The notes under the pieces are model-generated. The model saw nothing but the letters and a program-made list of their open reading frames with translations. It had not been told where the DNA came from and searched no databases. A DNA stretch of 64,000 bases, from contig CAMVUM010000005.1 of assembly GCA_947170725.1 (NCBI GenBank), forward strand, positions 1-64,000, read 5' to 3'. This document shows, piece after piece, positions 1 through 10,035 of this stretch (the first letter of the stretch is position 1; the number at the start of each line of letters is the position of its first letter). Origin of the DNA: an uncultured Prevotella sp. (GTDB taxonomy: Bacteria > Bacteroidota > Bacteroidia > Bacteroidales > Bacteroidaceae). Both the position numbers and the translations under genes were made by a program.

Positions 1-762
1 GATGCCACAAACTCAGAACTAAAAGGTAATCATACCTCTTCACTCAACACTCTGAACTCTAAACTAAACACTCACACCTCTAAACTCAAAATCCCCCGTT
101 GGTCCGAAGAGGACCGTCCTCGGGAGAAGCTTGAGCGGCTTGGGGCACAGGCTTTGTCGAGTGCCGAGCTGCTGGCCATACTCATCGGTTCCGGCTCGGT
201 GGGAGAGAGTGCCGTGGAGCTGATGAAACGCGTGATGGCCGACTGCAACAACAATCTGAACACGCTGGGAAAGAAGACCGTACGCGAGCTGACGGCATAT
301 CACGGCATGGGACCGGCCAAGGCAATCACCATACTTGCGGCCTGCGAACTGGGCAAGCGCCGCCAGCTGGAAAAGGCGGAGGAGCGCGAGGACCTCGGGT
401 CGGCCACGGCCATATACAACCATCTCCATCCGCTCATGCAGGACCTCGACGTAGAAGAGGCATGGGTGCTGCTGATGAACCGCAGTTTCAAACTCATCAA
501 GCGGCTGCGGCTCAGCCACGGCGGACTGAGCGAGACAGCCGTCGACGTGCGGCTGATAATAAAGGAGGCTCTGCTCTGCAACGCCACTGTCATTGCCCTC
601 TGCCACAATCATCCGAGCAACAATGCGCGGCCAAGCACAGAAGACGACCGTCTGACACAGCGGCTGAAGGCGGCCTGCGACACCATGCGCATTTATCTTG
701 CCGACCACGTCATCATCACCGACGGACGGTATTACAGTTATAACGAGGAAGGGCGGTTGTAG
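1..762 (+). CDS. radC: RadC family (JAB/MPN domain) DNA repair protein, 5' end not resolved
   Basis: IPRWSEEDRPREKLERLGAQALSSAELLAILIGSG and the JAB motif CHNHPSNN. The frame is open to window base 1 with no ATG/GTG/TTG before the TTG at 154, so the true start is probably upstream of the window. Confidence 0.85.
   Translation, partial: DATNSELKGNHTSSLNTLNSKLNTHTSKLKIPRWSEEDRPREKLERLGAQALSSAELLAILIGSGSVGESAVELMKRVMADCNNNLNTLGKKTVRELTAYHGMGPAKAITILAACELGKRRQLEKAEEREDLGSATAIYNHLHPLMQDLDVEEAWVLLMNRSFKLIKRLRLSHGGLSETAVDVRLIIKEALLCNATVIALCHNHPSNNARPSTEDDRLTQRLKAACDTMRIYLADHVIITDGRYYSYNEEGRL
27..68 (+). repeat. Family A phrase repeat
   Basis: ggtaatcatacctcttcactcaacactctgaactctaaac. Confidence 0.75.
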
Positions 763-851
763 GAAAACCGAAGGGCACCTCTTTTTTCCCACATAGATAC
801 AGAAATCTCGCGATTTATGTGTAATTTTGCAAATAAAAACAACGAACCGAT

Positions 852-1187
852 ATGCAAGAGACAAGACAAAACAAGATAGCCAGGCTGCTGCAGAAGGAGC
901 TGAGCGTGATTTTCCAGCAACAGACACGCATGATGCGCGGTGTGATGGTTTCAGTGACACGCACACGCGTGTCGCCCGACTTGAGCATCTGTACGGCTTA
1001 TCTGAGCATCTTCCCCAGCGATAAGGGTGAGGAAATCCTGAAGAACATCACAGCCAGCGAGAAGACCATACGCTACGAGTTGGGAACGCGAACACGCCAT
1101 CAGCTGCGCATCATTCCCGAACTGCGCTTCTTCATCGACGACTCGTTAGACTATATCGAACATATTGACGAACTGCTCAAGAAGTAA
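852..1187 (+). CDS. rbfA: 30S ribosome-binding factor A
   Basis: METRQNKIARLLQKELSVIFQ-like N-terminus and VSVTRTRVSPDLSICTAYLSIFP, typical of RbfA; 111 aa. Confidence 0.9.
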   Translation: MQETRQNKIARLLQKELSVIFQQQTRMMRGVMVSVTRTRVSPDLSICTAYLSIFPSDKGEEILKNITASEKTIRYELGTRTRHQLRIIPELRFFIDDSLDYIEHIDELLKK

Positions 1188-1431
1188 TCAGGTCTGGGAT
1201 TGGAGTGCAGAGTGAGGAGGCTTGATTATCCTGCCGGACGTTTGACCATGGCGGGATACGGGTGAGGGAAGGTGACATGACGCAGATTTTGTCCTACAAG
1301 TAAAGAAGAGAAGGAATGGCTCTTTATAAGAACAAGAGTTATCATATCTCTTCCATGCTATTCTCTGAATCCAAGGTCAAAGGAGGTATAATAAGTTCAG
1401 AGCCTTAAAATCATCCAAGGCTCAAAACTTA

Positions 1432-1552
1432 ATGGTAATCACACCTCTTCACTCATCACTCTGAACTATAAGAGCTCTGAACTATAAAAACTCTGAACTC
1501 AGTCCTATAAGAATGGTAATCACACCTCATCACTCTTCACTCTGAACTAAAT
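1432..1552 (+). repeat. Family A phrase repeat, two tandem copies before the LolE-like gene
   Basis: atggtaatcacacctcttcactcatcactctgaac (1432) and atggtaatcacacctcatcactcttcactctgaac (1513), with gagctctgaactataaaaactctgaactc between them. Confidence 0.85.
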
Positions 1553-1560
1553 TATAAAAA

Positions 1561-2790
1561 ATGAACTTCCCATTCTACATCGCCCGCCGCTATCTCTTCT
1601 CCAAGAAGAGCACGCACGCCATCAATATCATCAGCGCCATTTCGGCTGTCGGTGTGGCCGTGGCGACAATGGCTCTGGTGGTCACGCTGAGTGTCTTCAA
1701 CGGTTTCCACGACCTTGTGGCCTCACTGTTCACGTCGTTCGACCCACAGCTGAAGGTTGTTCCCGTGACGGGAAAGACAGCACCGGCCGACGATCCCGTG
1801 CTGACGTCCATACGGCGGTTGCCGCAGGTGGAAGTGGCCACGGAGACGGTGGAGGACATGGCGCTGGCCGTCTACGGAGACCGGCAGGCCATGATAACGC
1901 TAAAGGGAGTGGATGACAACTTCGACAGCCTGACACACATAACGGAAATACTCATTGGCGACGGAACATACGAGCTTCACGCCGCCGACCTCAGCTACGG
2001 CATCCCGGGAATAGGCTTAGCCGAAAAACTCGGCACGGGAATTACCTACAACAGCCCGATAAAGATATATGCGCCGCGCCGCGAAGGGCAGCTCAGCATG
2101 GCCGATCCGACGGACGGATTCACAGAAGACGAACTGTATTCGCCGGGCGTGCTGTTCAACGTGAAACAGGCAAAATATGACAAGAACTATATTCTTACCA
2201 ACATCGGCATGGCCCGTTCACTCTTCGACCAGCAGGGAATGGTCTCCGCACTCGAACTGCGCCTGAAGCCGGGAAGCGATTTCGACGCCGTCAAGGCCGA
2301 GATGAAACGGCTGGCAGGCGAACGCTACCGCGTTTTGGACCGTTTTGAACAACAGGAGGATACTTTCAAAATCATGAAAGTGGAAAAACTCATTGCCTAT
2401 ATCTTCCTGACATTCATTCTCATTGTGGCTTGCTTCAATATCATCGGCAGCCTGTCAATGCTCATCATCGACAAAAGGGATGACGTTGTGACGCTGCGCA
2501 ATCTTGGCGCGACAGAAAGGCAGATAAGAAGCATTTTCCTTTTTGAAGGCCGGATGATTTCGGCAATCGGCGCCATTGCCGGAATCACGATAGGACTGGT
2601 TCTGTGCTGGCTTCAGCAGACCTACGGACTGGTAGGGCTGGGACGGTCGAGCGGCTCGTTTGTTGTCGATGCCTATCCCGTAAGCGTCCATCCCGACGAT
2701 ATAGCACTAATCTTCATTACGGTGCTTGCCGTGGGATTTGTGTCGGTATGGTATCCGGTCAGGAGCATGATGCCGAAACAAAAGGTATAA
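1561..2790 (+). CDS. ABC transporter permease, FtsX/LolC-LolE family
   Basis: 409 aa; MNFPFYIARRYLFSKKSTHAINIISAISAVGVAVATMALVVTLSVFNGF plus a C-terminal FtsX-like membrane region. Confidence 0.85.
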   Translation: MNFPFYIARRYLFSKKSTHAINIISAISAVGVAVATMALVVTLSVFNGFHDLVASLFTSFDPQLKVVPVTGKTAPADDPVLTSIRRLPQVEVATETVEDMALAVYGDRQAMITLKGVDDNFDSLTHITEILIGDGTYELHAADLSYGIPGIGLAEKLGTGITYNSPIKIYAPRREGQLSMADPTDGFTEDELYSPGVLFNVKQAKYDKNYILTNIGMARSLFDQQGMVSALELRLKPGSDFDAVKAEMKRLAGERYRVLDRFEQQEDTFKIMKVEKLIAYIFLTFILIVACFNIIGSLSMLIIDKRDDVVTLRNLGATERQIRSIFLFEGRMISAIGAIAGITIGLVLCWLQQTYGLVGLGRSSGSFVVDAYPVSVHPDDIALIFITVLAVGFVSVWYPVRSMMPKQKV

Positions 2791-2861
2791 GGACTCTTTG
2801 TAGGGCCATATCCTGATACGGACTCCCCATCTCAAACACCTCAAACAAACAGTATGACATG

Positions 2862-2908
2862 AACGCAAAAGAGCATTGTTCCCTATTTGAACAATGCTCT
2901 TTTGCGTT
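2862..2908. terminator. Bidirectional terminator-like hairpin
   Basis: Perfect 19-bp arms aacgcaaaagagcattgtt / aacaatgctcttttgcgtt between convergent genes. Confidence 0.75.
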
Positions 2909-2939
2909 TTCTCATATATTAGCTCACATTATATGAGCT

Positions 2940-3779
2940 CTATAATGTCACGCTCTCCACGTCAACATCCTTTTCGTGGAGGAACATCCGTGCGGATTCG
3001 CGAAACTTCTCGGGATTCTCGGTTGTCAGATAGTGTACGGTGCCACCACGCGTACAGCGCCGCTCCATCTCCAGGTGACGCTCAAGATACGACCGGAGGC
3101 TGGAAGCCACATAGTCGCCCTGAGGAACTATGCGCACACCGGAAGGGATGTATTTCCGTATCTTCGGCAGCAACAGCGGATAGTGGGTGCAGCCGAGGAT
3201 GACGGCGTCGATACAGCCGTCGAGGGACATCAGCTGGTCGATGCGCTTCTTTACGAAATAGTCGGCGCCGGGACTGTCGCACTCGTTGTATTCCACCAAC
3301 GGGACCCAAAACGGACAGGCTACGCCGGAAACTCTGATGTCAGGGAAGAGCTTCTGTATCTCCAGCGTGTAGCTCTCGCTTTTTATTGTTCCCTCGGTGG
3401 CCAATATGCCCACGTGGCGTGTAGTGGTGAGCGAGCCTATAATCTCTGCCGTGGGACGGATTATGCCGAGCACACGGCGCAATGGGTCAATAATGGGAAG
3501 GTCGTTCTGCTGGATGGTGCGCAGGGCCTTGGCCGAAGCCGTGTTGCATCCAAGGATGACCAAATGACACCCCATTTCGAACAGCTTCATGACGGACTGA
3601 CGGGTGAACTCGTAGACAACATCAAAAGAGCGTGTGCCGTAGGGAGCACGTGCGTTGTCACCAAGATAGAGGTAGTCGTACTGCGGCAACAGACGGCGGA
3701 TGCCGTGGAGAATGGTCAGGCCGCCATAGCCGGAATCAAAGATACCGATGGGACCGGGTGCGCTTGTAAGACTTTTCAT
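2940..3779 (-). CDS. murI: Glutamate racemase
   Basis: PIGIFDSGYGGLTILHGIRRLLP, LGDNARAPYGTRS, LGCNTASA and LGCTHYPLL motifs. Confidence 0.95.
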   Translation of the reverse strand: MKSLTSAPGPIGIFDSGYGGLTILHGIRRLLPQYDYLYLGDNARAPYGTRSFDVVYEFTRQSVMKLFEMGCHLVILGCNTASAKALRTIQQNDLPIIDPLRRVLGIIRPTAEIIGSLTTTRHVGILATEGTIKSESYTLEIQKLFPDIRVSGVACPFWVPLVEYNECDSPGADYFVKKRIDQLMSLDGCIDAVILGCTHYPLLLPKIRKYIPSGVRIVPQGDYVASSLRSYLERHLEMERRCTRGGTVHYLTTENPEKFRESARMFLHEKDVDVESVTL

Positions 3780-3874
3780 AAGGCATGCTAAAAGGTTATG
3801 GCGTGCGGTTGGGACGGTGTGCGGTTAAGGAAAGATACTGATGGAAAGGCAGGGATGATGTGAAATAGGGGGGT

Positions 3875-4579
3875 CTAACGAAGCCGTTCGACGACGATAG
3901 GACCGATGTTCTCACCCTGTGACGGATTGATGAAAGGACAGGCGTTGTTGTCGGTATTGACGATGAAGGCATAGCCGCGCTCCTCTCCAATAACACGCAA
4001 CAGACTGCCGATACGGGCATGGAGCGGAGCAAGCAGATCACGCTCGGCCTCGGCAAGCAAACGGCGACTTTCTTCACGGAAGAGAATGTTGCGGTCCAGA
4101 AGTTCCTGCAACTCGCTCTGACGTTTCTGAAGAATAGTCTGCGGAAAATCACGCTGGCCCTCAAGAAATTCCTCATACTTCTTGTTGAAATCGCTCTCCA
4201 CACGCTTGGCTTCCGCTTCATATTTGGCTTTCAGGTTATCCAACTGACGCATGGCTGTGGCGTATGCCGGCATGGCATGAAGAACAGAGTCGTAGCTGAT
4301 ATATCCGAAAGTCAGCGACTTCCGTGATTGTGAAACGGCATCGGCCGACGAGGCCATCTCAGAAACAGGAGCGGCGGTCTTTCGTGTCTGACTGACCGCA
4401 TTGGCACTTCCCTGGACCGTCTGATCCGCCTGGACTGTCTGGCCTTTAGCCGAAATGGCTGTTATGGCGAGAAGAACAAGAAGAACCGGCAGCGATTTCA
4501 GCATGCCGCCAGGACAAAACCTGAAGCTTCCGGACTTTGCCACGCTACGAAAACATTGAATGGAATCCGACTTTTGCAT
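3875..4579 (-). CDS. OmpH/Skp family periplasmic chaperone (paralog 1)
   Basis: Coiled-coil Skp-like protein. The start may be the internal Met at about 4504, which begins a signal peptide (MLKSLPVLLVLLAITAISAKG). Confidence 0.75.
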   Translation of the reverse strand: MQKSDSIQCFRSVAKSGSFRFCPGGMLKSLPVLLVLLAITAISAKGQTVQADQTVQGSANAVSQTRKTAAPVSEMASSADAVSQSRKSLTFGYISYDSVLHAMPAYATAMRQLDNLKAKYEAEAKRVESDFNKKYEEFLEGQRDFPQTILQKRQSELQELLDRNILFREESRRLLAEAERDLLAPLHARIGSLLRVIGEERGYAFIVNTDNNACPFINPSQGENIGPIVVERLR

Positions 4580-4733
4580 GATTATGGTATTGTTTGTTGC
4601 CTGCTGTGTGACCGCTGAAGATGTGCCGCATGATGGCTTTTAGCGGCGACAATAGACCAATGGGAAAAAAGAAGTGAGAGCGCGCCGGATATGCAGAATG
4701 CTTCCGGCATGCTCTCACTCATACTTTCTCAGA

Positions 4734-5231
4734 TTATTTCAAACCGAGTTTGGATTTCACCTCGGCTGTAACGTCTGTGCTGAGGGTTGTGCTGATGTAA
4801 GGAACACCACCGGCAATGTCCATGATATAGACATAGCCGCCGGCCTGACCCACCTGCTTGATGGCGTCAATGACCTTTGTCGTGATGGCCTGCATCTTCT
4901 CCTGCTGGGCCTTGCCGAGAGCCTGCTGGTTGTCCTGATAGCTCTGCTGTATCTTCTGATACATTTCCTGAAGCTCCTGCTCGCGGCGCTGCTTGATGTT
5001 CTCGGGAAGCGTGGCCTGCTCCTTCTCGTATGCCTGCGACTTCTTGGTCAGCTCGTCCTGCATATTCTTCAGGTCGTCGTCATACTGCTTTGCCAATGCC
5101 TCCATCTCGGTTCTTGCCTTTGTGTACTCAGGCATTACCTGAATGATGTCCTGTGCGTTCACGTGTCCGAACTTCTGGGCGAATGCCGCCATAGGCGCAC
5201 ACATGAAAAGCATTAAAAGTAATTTCTTCAT
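4734..5231 (-). CDS. OmpH/Skp family periplasmic chaperone (paralog 2)
   Basis: Signal peptide, then FGHVNAQDIIQVMPEYTKARTEMEALAKQYDDDLKNMQDEL. Confidence 0.9.
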   Translation of the reverse strand: MKKLLLMLFMCAPMAAFAQKFGHVNAQDIIQVMPEYTKARTEMEALAKQYDDDLKNMQDELTKKSQAYEKEQATLPENIKQRREQELQEMYQKIQQSYQDNQQALGKAQQEKMQAITTKVIDAIKQVGQAGGYVYIMDIAGGVPYISTTLSTDVTAEVKSKLGLK

Positions 5232-5325
5232 TGTCGTTATTGTTTTTAGTTTATATTATATTTCTTTTTCGGGGGAGAGAGAAAAGTGGAAGGAGGAGTG
5301 AGCATTCTTCACTCTCCGCTTTCCA

Positions 5326-5856
5326 TCAATTCGCGTATCCCAACTTCTGCAATACTTCGTTGCTAATGTCTATCTTCGGGCTTCCGAATATTATGCCGCT
5401 GTCACTGGCCCGGTCGAGGATAAGCTGATAACCGCGCAGATCGGCAATATCCTTGACGGCGTTGTATATCTCTTCCTGTATCGGTGTCATGAGACTCGTG
5501 CGCTTCTTGAACAGCTCACCGTCCGGTCCGAAATATTTTTTCTTCAGGTCGGCGGCGGCTTTCTCTTTCTCCACTATTGCGTCCTGACGGGCTGTCTTCT
5601 GCTCTTGGGATAGGAAGACAACTTCGTTCTGATAGTTCTTATACATCGTTTGGGCTTCCGTTGAGATAGCCTCCACTTCCGCCTGCCATTTCTTTGAAAC
5701 CTGATTCAACTGCTCGTTCGCACGCTCGTATGCCGGAATGTTCTTCAATATGAATTCCATATCCAGCAAAGCGAACTTCTGAGCCGACATATTCAATGAA
5801 AAGACGGCGAAAAAACAGAATAATACCAGTCTCATATTTCTTTTAGCTTTAAACAT
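5326..5856 (-). CDS. OmpH/Skp family periplasmic chaperone (paralog 3)
   Basis: Signal peptide, then KFALLDMEFILKNIPAYERANEQLNQVSKKWQAEVEAI. Confidence 0.88.
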   Translation of the reverse strand: MFKAKRNMRLVLFCFFAVFSLNMSAQKFALLDMEFILKNIPAYERANEQLNQVSKKWQAEVEAISTEAQTMYKNYQNEVVFLSQEQKTARQDAIVEKEKAAADLKKKYFGPDGELFKKRTSLMTPIQEEIYNAVKDIADLRGYQLILDRASDSGIIFGSPKIDISNEVLQKLGYAN

Positions 5857-5890
5857 TAAACTTGCAACCTTAGCCCTTCATTTAAGAAGA

Positions 5891-8521
5891 TCAGAATTCC
5901 TGTCCGAGAATGAAGTGGAACTGGCTTCCACCCTTCTGACCCGTATATTGAACAGTGTCGAAACCGTATGCCCAGTCGATACCCATCAGTCCGACCATCG
6001 GGAGGAAGATACGCACACCGGCACCGGCCGAACGCTTCATATTGAACGGCGAGAACTTCTTCGTATCGCTCCAGGCATTTCCTCCTTCAATGAAAGCCAG
6101 TCCGTAGATTGTGGTATTGCCAAGCATGAACGGATAGCGAATCTCGGCCGTGAAGCGGTCGTAGGCATAGCCGGGAGCCGCATACGGGGTGAGCGAACCG
6201 TTGTCGTAACCACGGAGTCCGATGGTCTCCTGAGCGTAACCGGTGGAATAGCCGCTCATTCCGTCACCGCCGACATAGAATGTCTCGAAAGGCGACGTCT
6301 TATACTTGTTGAATGAGCCAAGGATACCGAACTCAACGCGGGTCATGAGCACAAAGCACTTCTGGGCGTTGGTTAGCGGGGTGTATGTACGCAACTTGAA
6401 CTTCCACTTGTGGTACTCAATCCAGCGGTACTTGTCCTGTTGCTCCCGGTCGAATGTCGCCGACGTTCCGTCCGTAGCCATATGCTCATAGTCCTTATTG
6501 TCGAAAGCCGACCATGGCGGAGTGATGGTCAACGAGGCCATGAACTCAGAACCGCGACGCGGGAAGAGCTGGTTGTCCGTGCTCACACGTGACAGCGTGA
6601 TGCCAAGGTTGACGTTGTTGCAGTTTCCGTTCGAGATGAGGAAGTAGCGCCAGTCGCGCAGCATATATCTCGTATAGGAAAGCGAGAGCGAGAGCTGGAA
6701 ATAGTCGTCCGGCCAGCGCAGACGCTTGCCCCATCCGATAGAGGCACCGAGCATCTGAACATACTTGTCGTCGTCGAGGTAGCTCTCATAGTTGTTGTAG
6801 TATCCGTTGTAACTGCCAAAGCCGCCATAGTAGCTATAGTAGTTGTTCATCCAGCTGTTGTTGTAGTAGTTGCTGTTCACGTCGGTCTGCTTGGAGTAGA
6901 ACAGTCCCACGTTGAAAGCGTTGGGACGCTTGCCGTTGAACCACGGTGACGAGTAGCTGATGCTGTACGACTGATAATACTGAGCGTTGGTCTGTGCGCT
7001 CAGTGCCAGCTGCTCACCGTCGCCGATAGGCATTATACCCCGGTGCATCTTATTGCGGCCGAAGAGATTTCTCATGGAGAAGTTGTTGAGCTTCAGAGAC
7101 ACTCGTCCGATGACACCGGTCTGTCCCCATCCGAGCGAGAACTCCACCTGGTCGTTCGACTTCTGTTCCAGCTCCCAGTTGATGTCCACGGTTCCGTCCT
7201 CCTGATTGGGTTTGATATCGGGATTGACCTTCTCCGGGTCAAAGAATCCCATTGACGCGATTTCACGTGCCGAACGCATCAGCGCGTCCTTGGAGAACAG
7301 GTCGCCCGGCTTGGTATGGAGCTCACGGCGCACGACTTCCTCATACAGACGGTCATTTCCATATATGCGGACGTTGCTGATATGTGCCTGCGGTCCCTCG
7401 GTGATACGCATCTCAAGGTCGATGGAGTCGCCCACGATGTTCACTTCGGTCGGGTCAAGGCGGTAGAAGAGATAACCGTTGTTCCAATAGTAGTTTCCTA
7501 CGGCGTCTTCGTCTTCCGACAGTCGTTTGGTCATCTTCTTCGTGTCATAGACATCGCCCTTCTTCATGCGGAGCAGATTGTCCAGATATGATGTCGGTGC
7601 AACGGTGTTGCCGACCCACGTGATATTTCTCAGATAGTACTTCTGACCTTCGTCCACCTTCACATAGACGTTGACATGCTTCTCGTCGACCGTCCAGACG
7701 CTGTCCTCCACGATATACATGTCGCGGTAGCCGAGCTCGTTGTACTTGTCTATAAGGTTCTGCTTGTCTTTTTTATAACGTTCTTCGGTGAATTTCTTAG
7801 ACTTGAGGAAAGTCGACAGCTTTCCTGCCTCATGAGTCTTCGCGAATGCTCCTTTCCTGAAGAGGCCGCCCTTTATTTTCGATGTCTTCAGGTTTTCGTT
7901 TCCTTCGATGATGATGTGGCGAACCTTCATCTTGGCCTTCTTATCCACATTAACGTCAAGAATAACCTGGTTGTTGCCCGTGACATCGTCACGCTGCAGT
8001 ATCTCTATCTCTGCGTTCTTATATCCTTTCTCATCGAAATATTTCTTTGCGAGAATCTTTGCCTTGTCGATCATGTTCGGAGTTATCTGGCTTCCTTTCA
8101 TGATTCCGAGTTTGGCTTCCATATCTTCGCGTTCCGACTTCTTAAGACCGTTATAGTTGATGATGCTCACGCGTGGTCTCAGGGCCAGATTGACACGGAG
8201 GTAAATTTTCGAGCCCACGATAGAGTCGGCCGTAATGGAGACCTGAGAGAAAAGTCCGTGTTTCCAATATCGGCGTACAGCCTCGGTAATCTCATTGCCA
8301 GGCACACTGATCTGCTGCCCCACTTCCAAACCCGAGAGACTCGTGAGCACATAATCCTCATATCCCTCGACGCCTCTTGTGGTCAGGCCGCCTATCTCAC
8401 ACAATCTCGGCGTGCCGGCATACGAGATGTCTGGATTGACTATCTTTTCCTGTGCCTTCACCTGAGTTGCAAGTAACGGTGCCACCGCAAGCAACATGAA
8501 TACCTTATTAATATATCTCAT
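5891..8521 (-). CDS. bamA: Outer membrane protein assembly factor BamA (Omp85)
   Basis: 876 aa with POTRA repeats and a C-terminal surface-antigen barrel (VGGDGMSGYSTGYAQETIGLRGYDNGSLTP...), ending in F. Confidence 0.93.
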   Translation of the reverse strand: MRYINKVFMLLAVAPLLATQVKAQEKIVNPDISYAGTPRLCEIGGLTTRGVEGYEDYVLTSLSGLEVGQQISVPGNEITEAVRRYWKHGLFSQVSITADSIVGSKIYLRVNLALRPRVSIINYNGLKKSEREDMEAKLGIMKGSQITPNMIDKAKILAKKYFDEKGYKNAEIEILQRDDVTGNNQVILDVNVDKKAKMKVRHIIIEGNENLKTSKIKGGLFRKGAFAKTHEAGKLSTFLKSKKFTEERYKKDKQNLIDKYNELGYRDMYIVEDSVWTVDEKHVNVYVKVDEGQKYYLRNITWVGNTVAPTSYLDNLLRMKKGDVYDTKKMTKRLSEDEDAVGNYYWNNGYLFYRLDPTEVNIVGDSIDLEMRITEGPQAHISNVRIYGNDRLYEEVVRRELHTKPGDLFSKDALMRSAREIASMGFFDPEKVNPDIKPNQEDGTVDINWELEQKSNDQVEFSLGWGQTGVIGRVSLKLNNFSMRNLFGRNKMHRGIMPIGDGEQLALSAQTNAQYYQSYSISYSSPWFNGKRPNAFNVGLFYSKQTDVNSNYYNNSWMNNYYSYYGGFGSYNGYYNNYESYLDDDKYVQMLGASIGWGKRLRWPDDYFQLSLSLSYTRYMLRDWRYFLISNGNCNNVNLGITLSRVSTDNQLFPRRGSEFMASLTITPPWSAFDNKDYEHMATDGTSATFDREQQDKYRWIEYHKWKFKLRTYTPLTNAQKCFVLMTRVEFGILGSFNKYKTSPFETFYVGGDGMSGYSTGYAQETIGLRGYDNGSLTPYAAPGYAYDRFTAEIRYPFMLGNTTIYGLAFIEGGNAWSDTKKFSPFNMKRSAGAGVRIFLPMVGLMGIDWAYGFDTVQYTGQKGGSQFHFILGQEF

Positions 8522-8597
8522 TTATTATCTACTTGAATCCTTAGCTTAATATCCTTTCACCTTGTTTCCGGTGAAATCCATGTCCTTTATTATCCTT

Positions 8598-9335
8598 TCA
8601 GCGTCCTTTCTCCACCTGTTCGCCGGTCTTGCCGAAACGTCTCTGCCGTCCCTGATAGCTGACTATAGCCTTTCGGAGGGCCTCTTCGTCAAAATCCGGC
8701 CAAAACGTATCGCAGAAATACAGCTCTGAATAGGCTATCTGCCAAAGCAGATAGTTGGATATGCGAACCTCGCCGCCGGTGCGTATGAGCAGTTCCGGAT
8801 CGGGCATGAAGCATGTCTGCATGTGTTCCGCAACGGTATCCTCCGTGATGTCGGCAGCAGCGATGCGCCCTTCCCTGACGTCTTCGGCTATGCGACGTGC
8901 GGCTTCCGTTATCTCCCACTTCGACGAATAGCTCAATGCCACAACCATTGTCATTGCCGAATTGGCCGCAGTATGCTCTTCCGTTTCGTGGAGTTTCCGT
9001 CTCACGTCCTCCGGCAGCCGTCCGATGTCGCCGATTACGCGGAAACGCACGTTATTTTTCATGAAAATCTCGTCCTCAAGCGAAGACAGCACGAGCCCCA
9101 TCAGGGCCGACACCTCATCCGCCGGACGGTTCCAGTTTTCCGTTGAGAAAGTATATAATGTGAGATACTTCACGCCAAGCCGCGTGCATTCCGACGTTAT
9201 CCGCCTTACGGCCTCCACTCCCGCCTGATGTCCGTAGCTGCGTTTCTGTCCGCGTTCGGCCGCCCATCTTCCGTTGCCATCCATGATAATGGCGATGTGG
9301 CGCGGTATGCGTTCCATATCCAGTTGGTCTGTCAT
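8598..9335 (-). CDS. uppS: Di-trans,poly-cis-undecaprenyl-diphosphate synthase
   Basis: [31 protein letters not shown] and [23 protein letters not shown]. Confidence 0.95.
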   Translation of the reverse strand: MTDQLDMERIPRHIAIIMDGNGRWAAERGQKRSYGHQAGVEAVRRITSECTRLGVKYLTLYTFSTENWNRPADEVSALMGLVLSSLEDEIFMKNNVRFRVIGDIGRLPEDVRRKLHETEEHTAANSAMTMVVALSYSSKWEITEAARRIAEDVREGRIAAADITEDTVAEHMQTCFMPDPELLIRTGGEVRISNYLLWQIAYSELYFCDTFWPDFDEEALRKAIVSYQGRQRRFGKTGEQVEKGR

Positions 9336-9339
9336 TGTC

Positions 9340-10023
9340 TCAGTCCCTATCGTTATTACATGTTTTACACTTTGCCATAATATCGTACGTCACCGACAGC
9401 TGCAGCACGCTGTAGCAATCGGTGTTCTTGAACATACCCTTGCTCGGTATGCCGTAGGGGTCGGCCACGCCGTCGAGTTTGTCGCTCATGGAGAACCGCA
9501 TGGCCCATTCCAGCCCTACGTTCACCCTTGTGCCCGCCTTATATTTCACTCCGATACCAATCGGCATATTTCCCGTGACCACACTCCCGCCGTCCGTACT
9601 GGCGTAAGTCAGTCCCAGTCCGAGGGCTACATATGGTGTAAACCGCTGTGCTCCACGGTATTCGCGGCCCGTACCGTAAGGCCAGAAGTTATATTCAAAC
9701 CTTACACCGGCATCCACTATCTTACTGTCGAACGCAACCACCGTGTCGCTGTAAGCCGGATACCACGTCTGCGTTCCATCCGACGCGCCTTTCAGCCGGC
9801 CATAGCCGATGTTCATGGCCAGTCCCATGCGCGGATTGAACCTGTATCGTGCCAACACCGACCCCATTGCCTGCATGTTCTTCATCAGCGAGCCGTTGAA
9901 ATCGCCCTGGTAGGCAACAAGCCCGATGCCTCCTCCTATCTCCATCCTGTACTCAGGATCTTCCTGAGCCCGTGCCGTGAAGACAGACAGCAGAAGCGTG
10001 ATGATGACAAGCGCATGTCTCAT
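9340..10023 (-). CDS. Outer-membrane beta-barrel protein (DUF6089-like)
   Basis: 227 aa with a signal peptide and alternating aromatic/Gly barrel strands; sits next to uppS/bamA. Confidence 0.7.
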   Translation of the reverse strand: MRHALVIITLLLSVFTARAQEDPEYRMEIGGGIGLVAYQGDFNGSLMKNMQAMGSVLARYRFNPRMGLAMNIGYGRLKGASDGTQTWYPAYSDTVVAFDSKIVDAGVRFEYNFWPYGTGREYRGAQRFTPYVALGLGLTYASTDGGSVVTGNMPIGIGVKYKAGTRVNVGLEWAMRFSMSDKLDGVADPYGIPSKGMFKNTDCYSVLQLSVTYDIMAKCKTCNNDRD

Positions 10024-10035
10024 GCCGGTTCCGGT

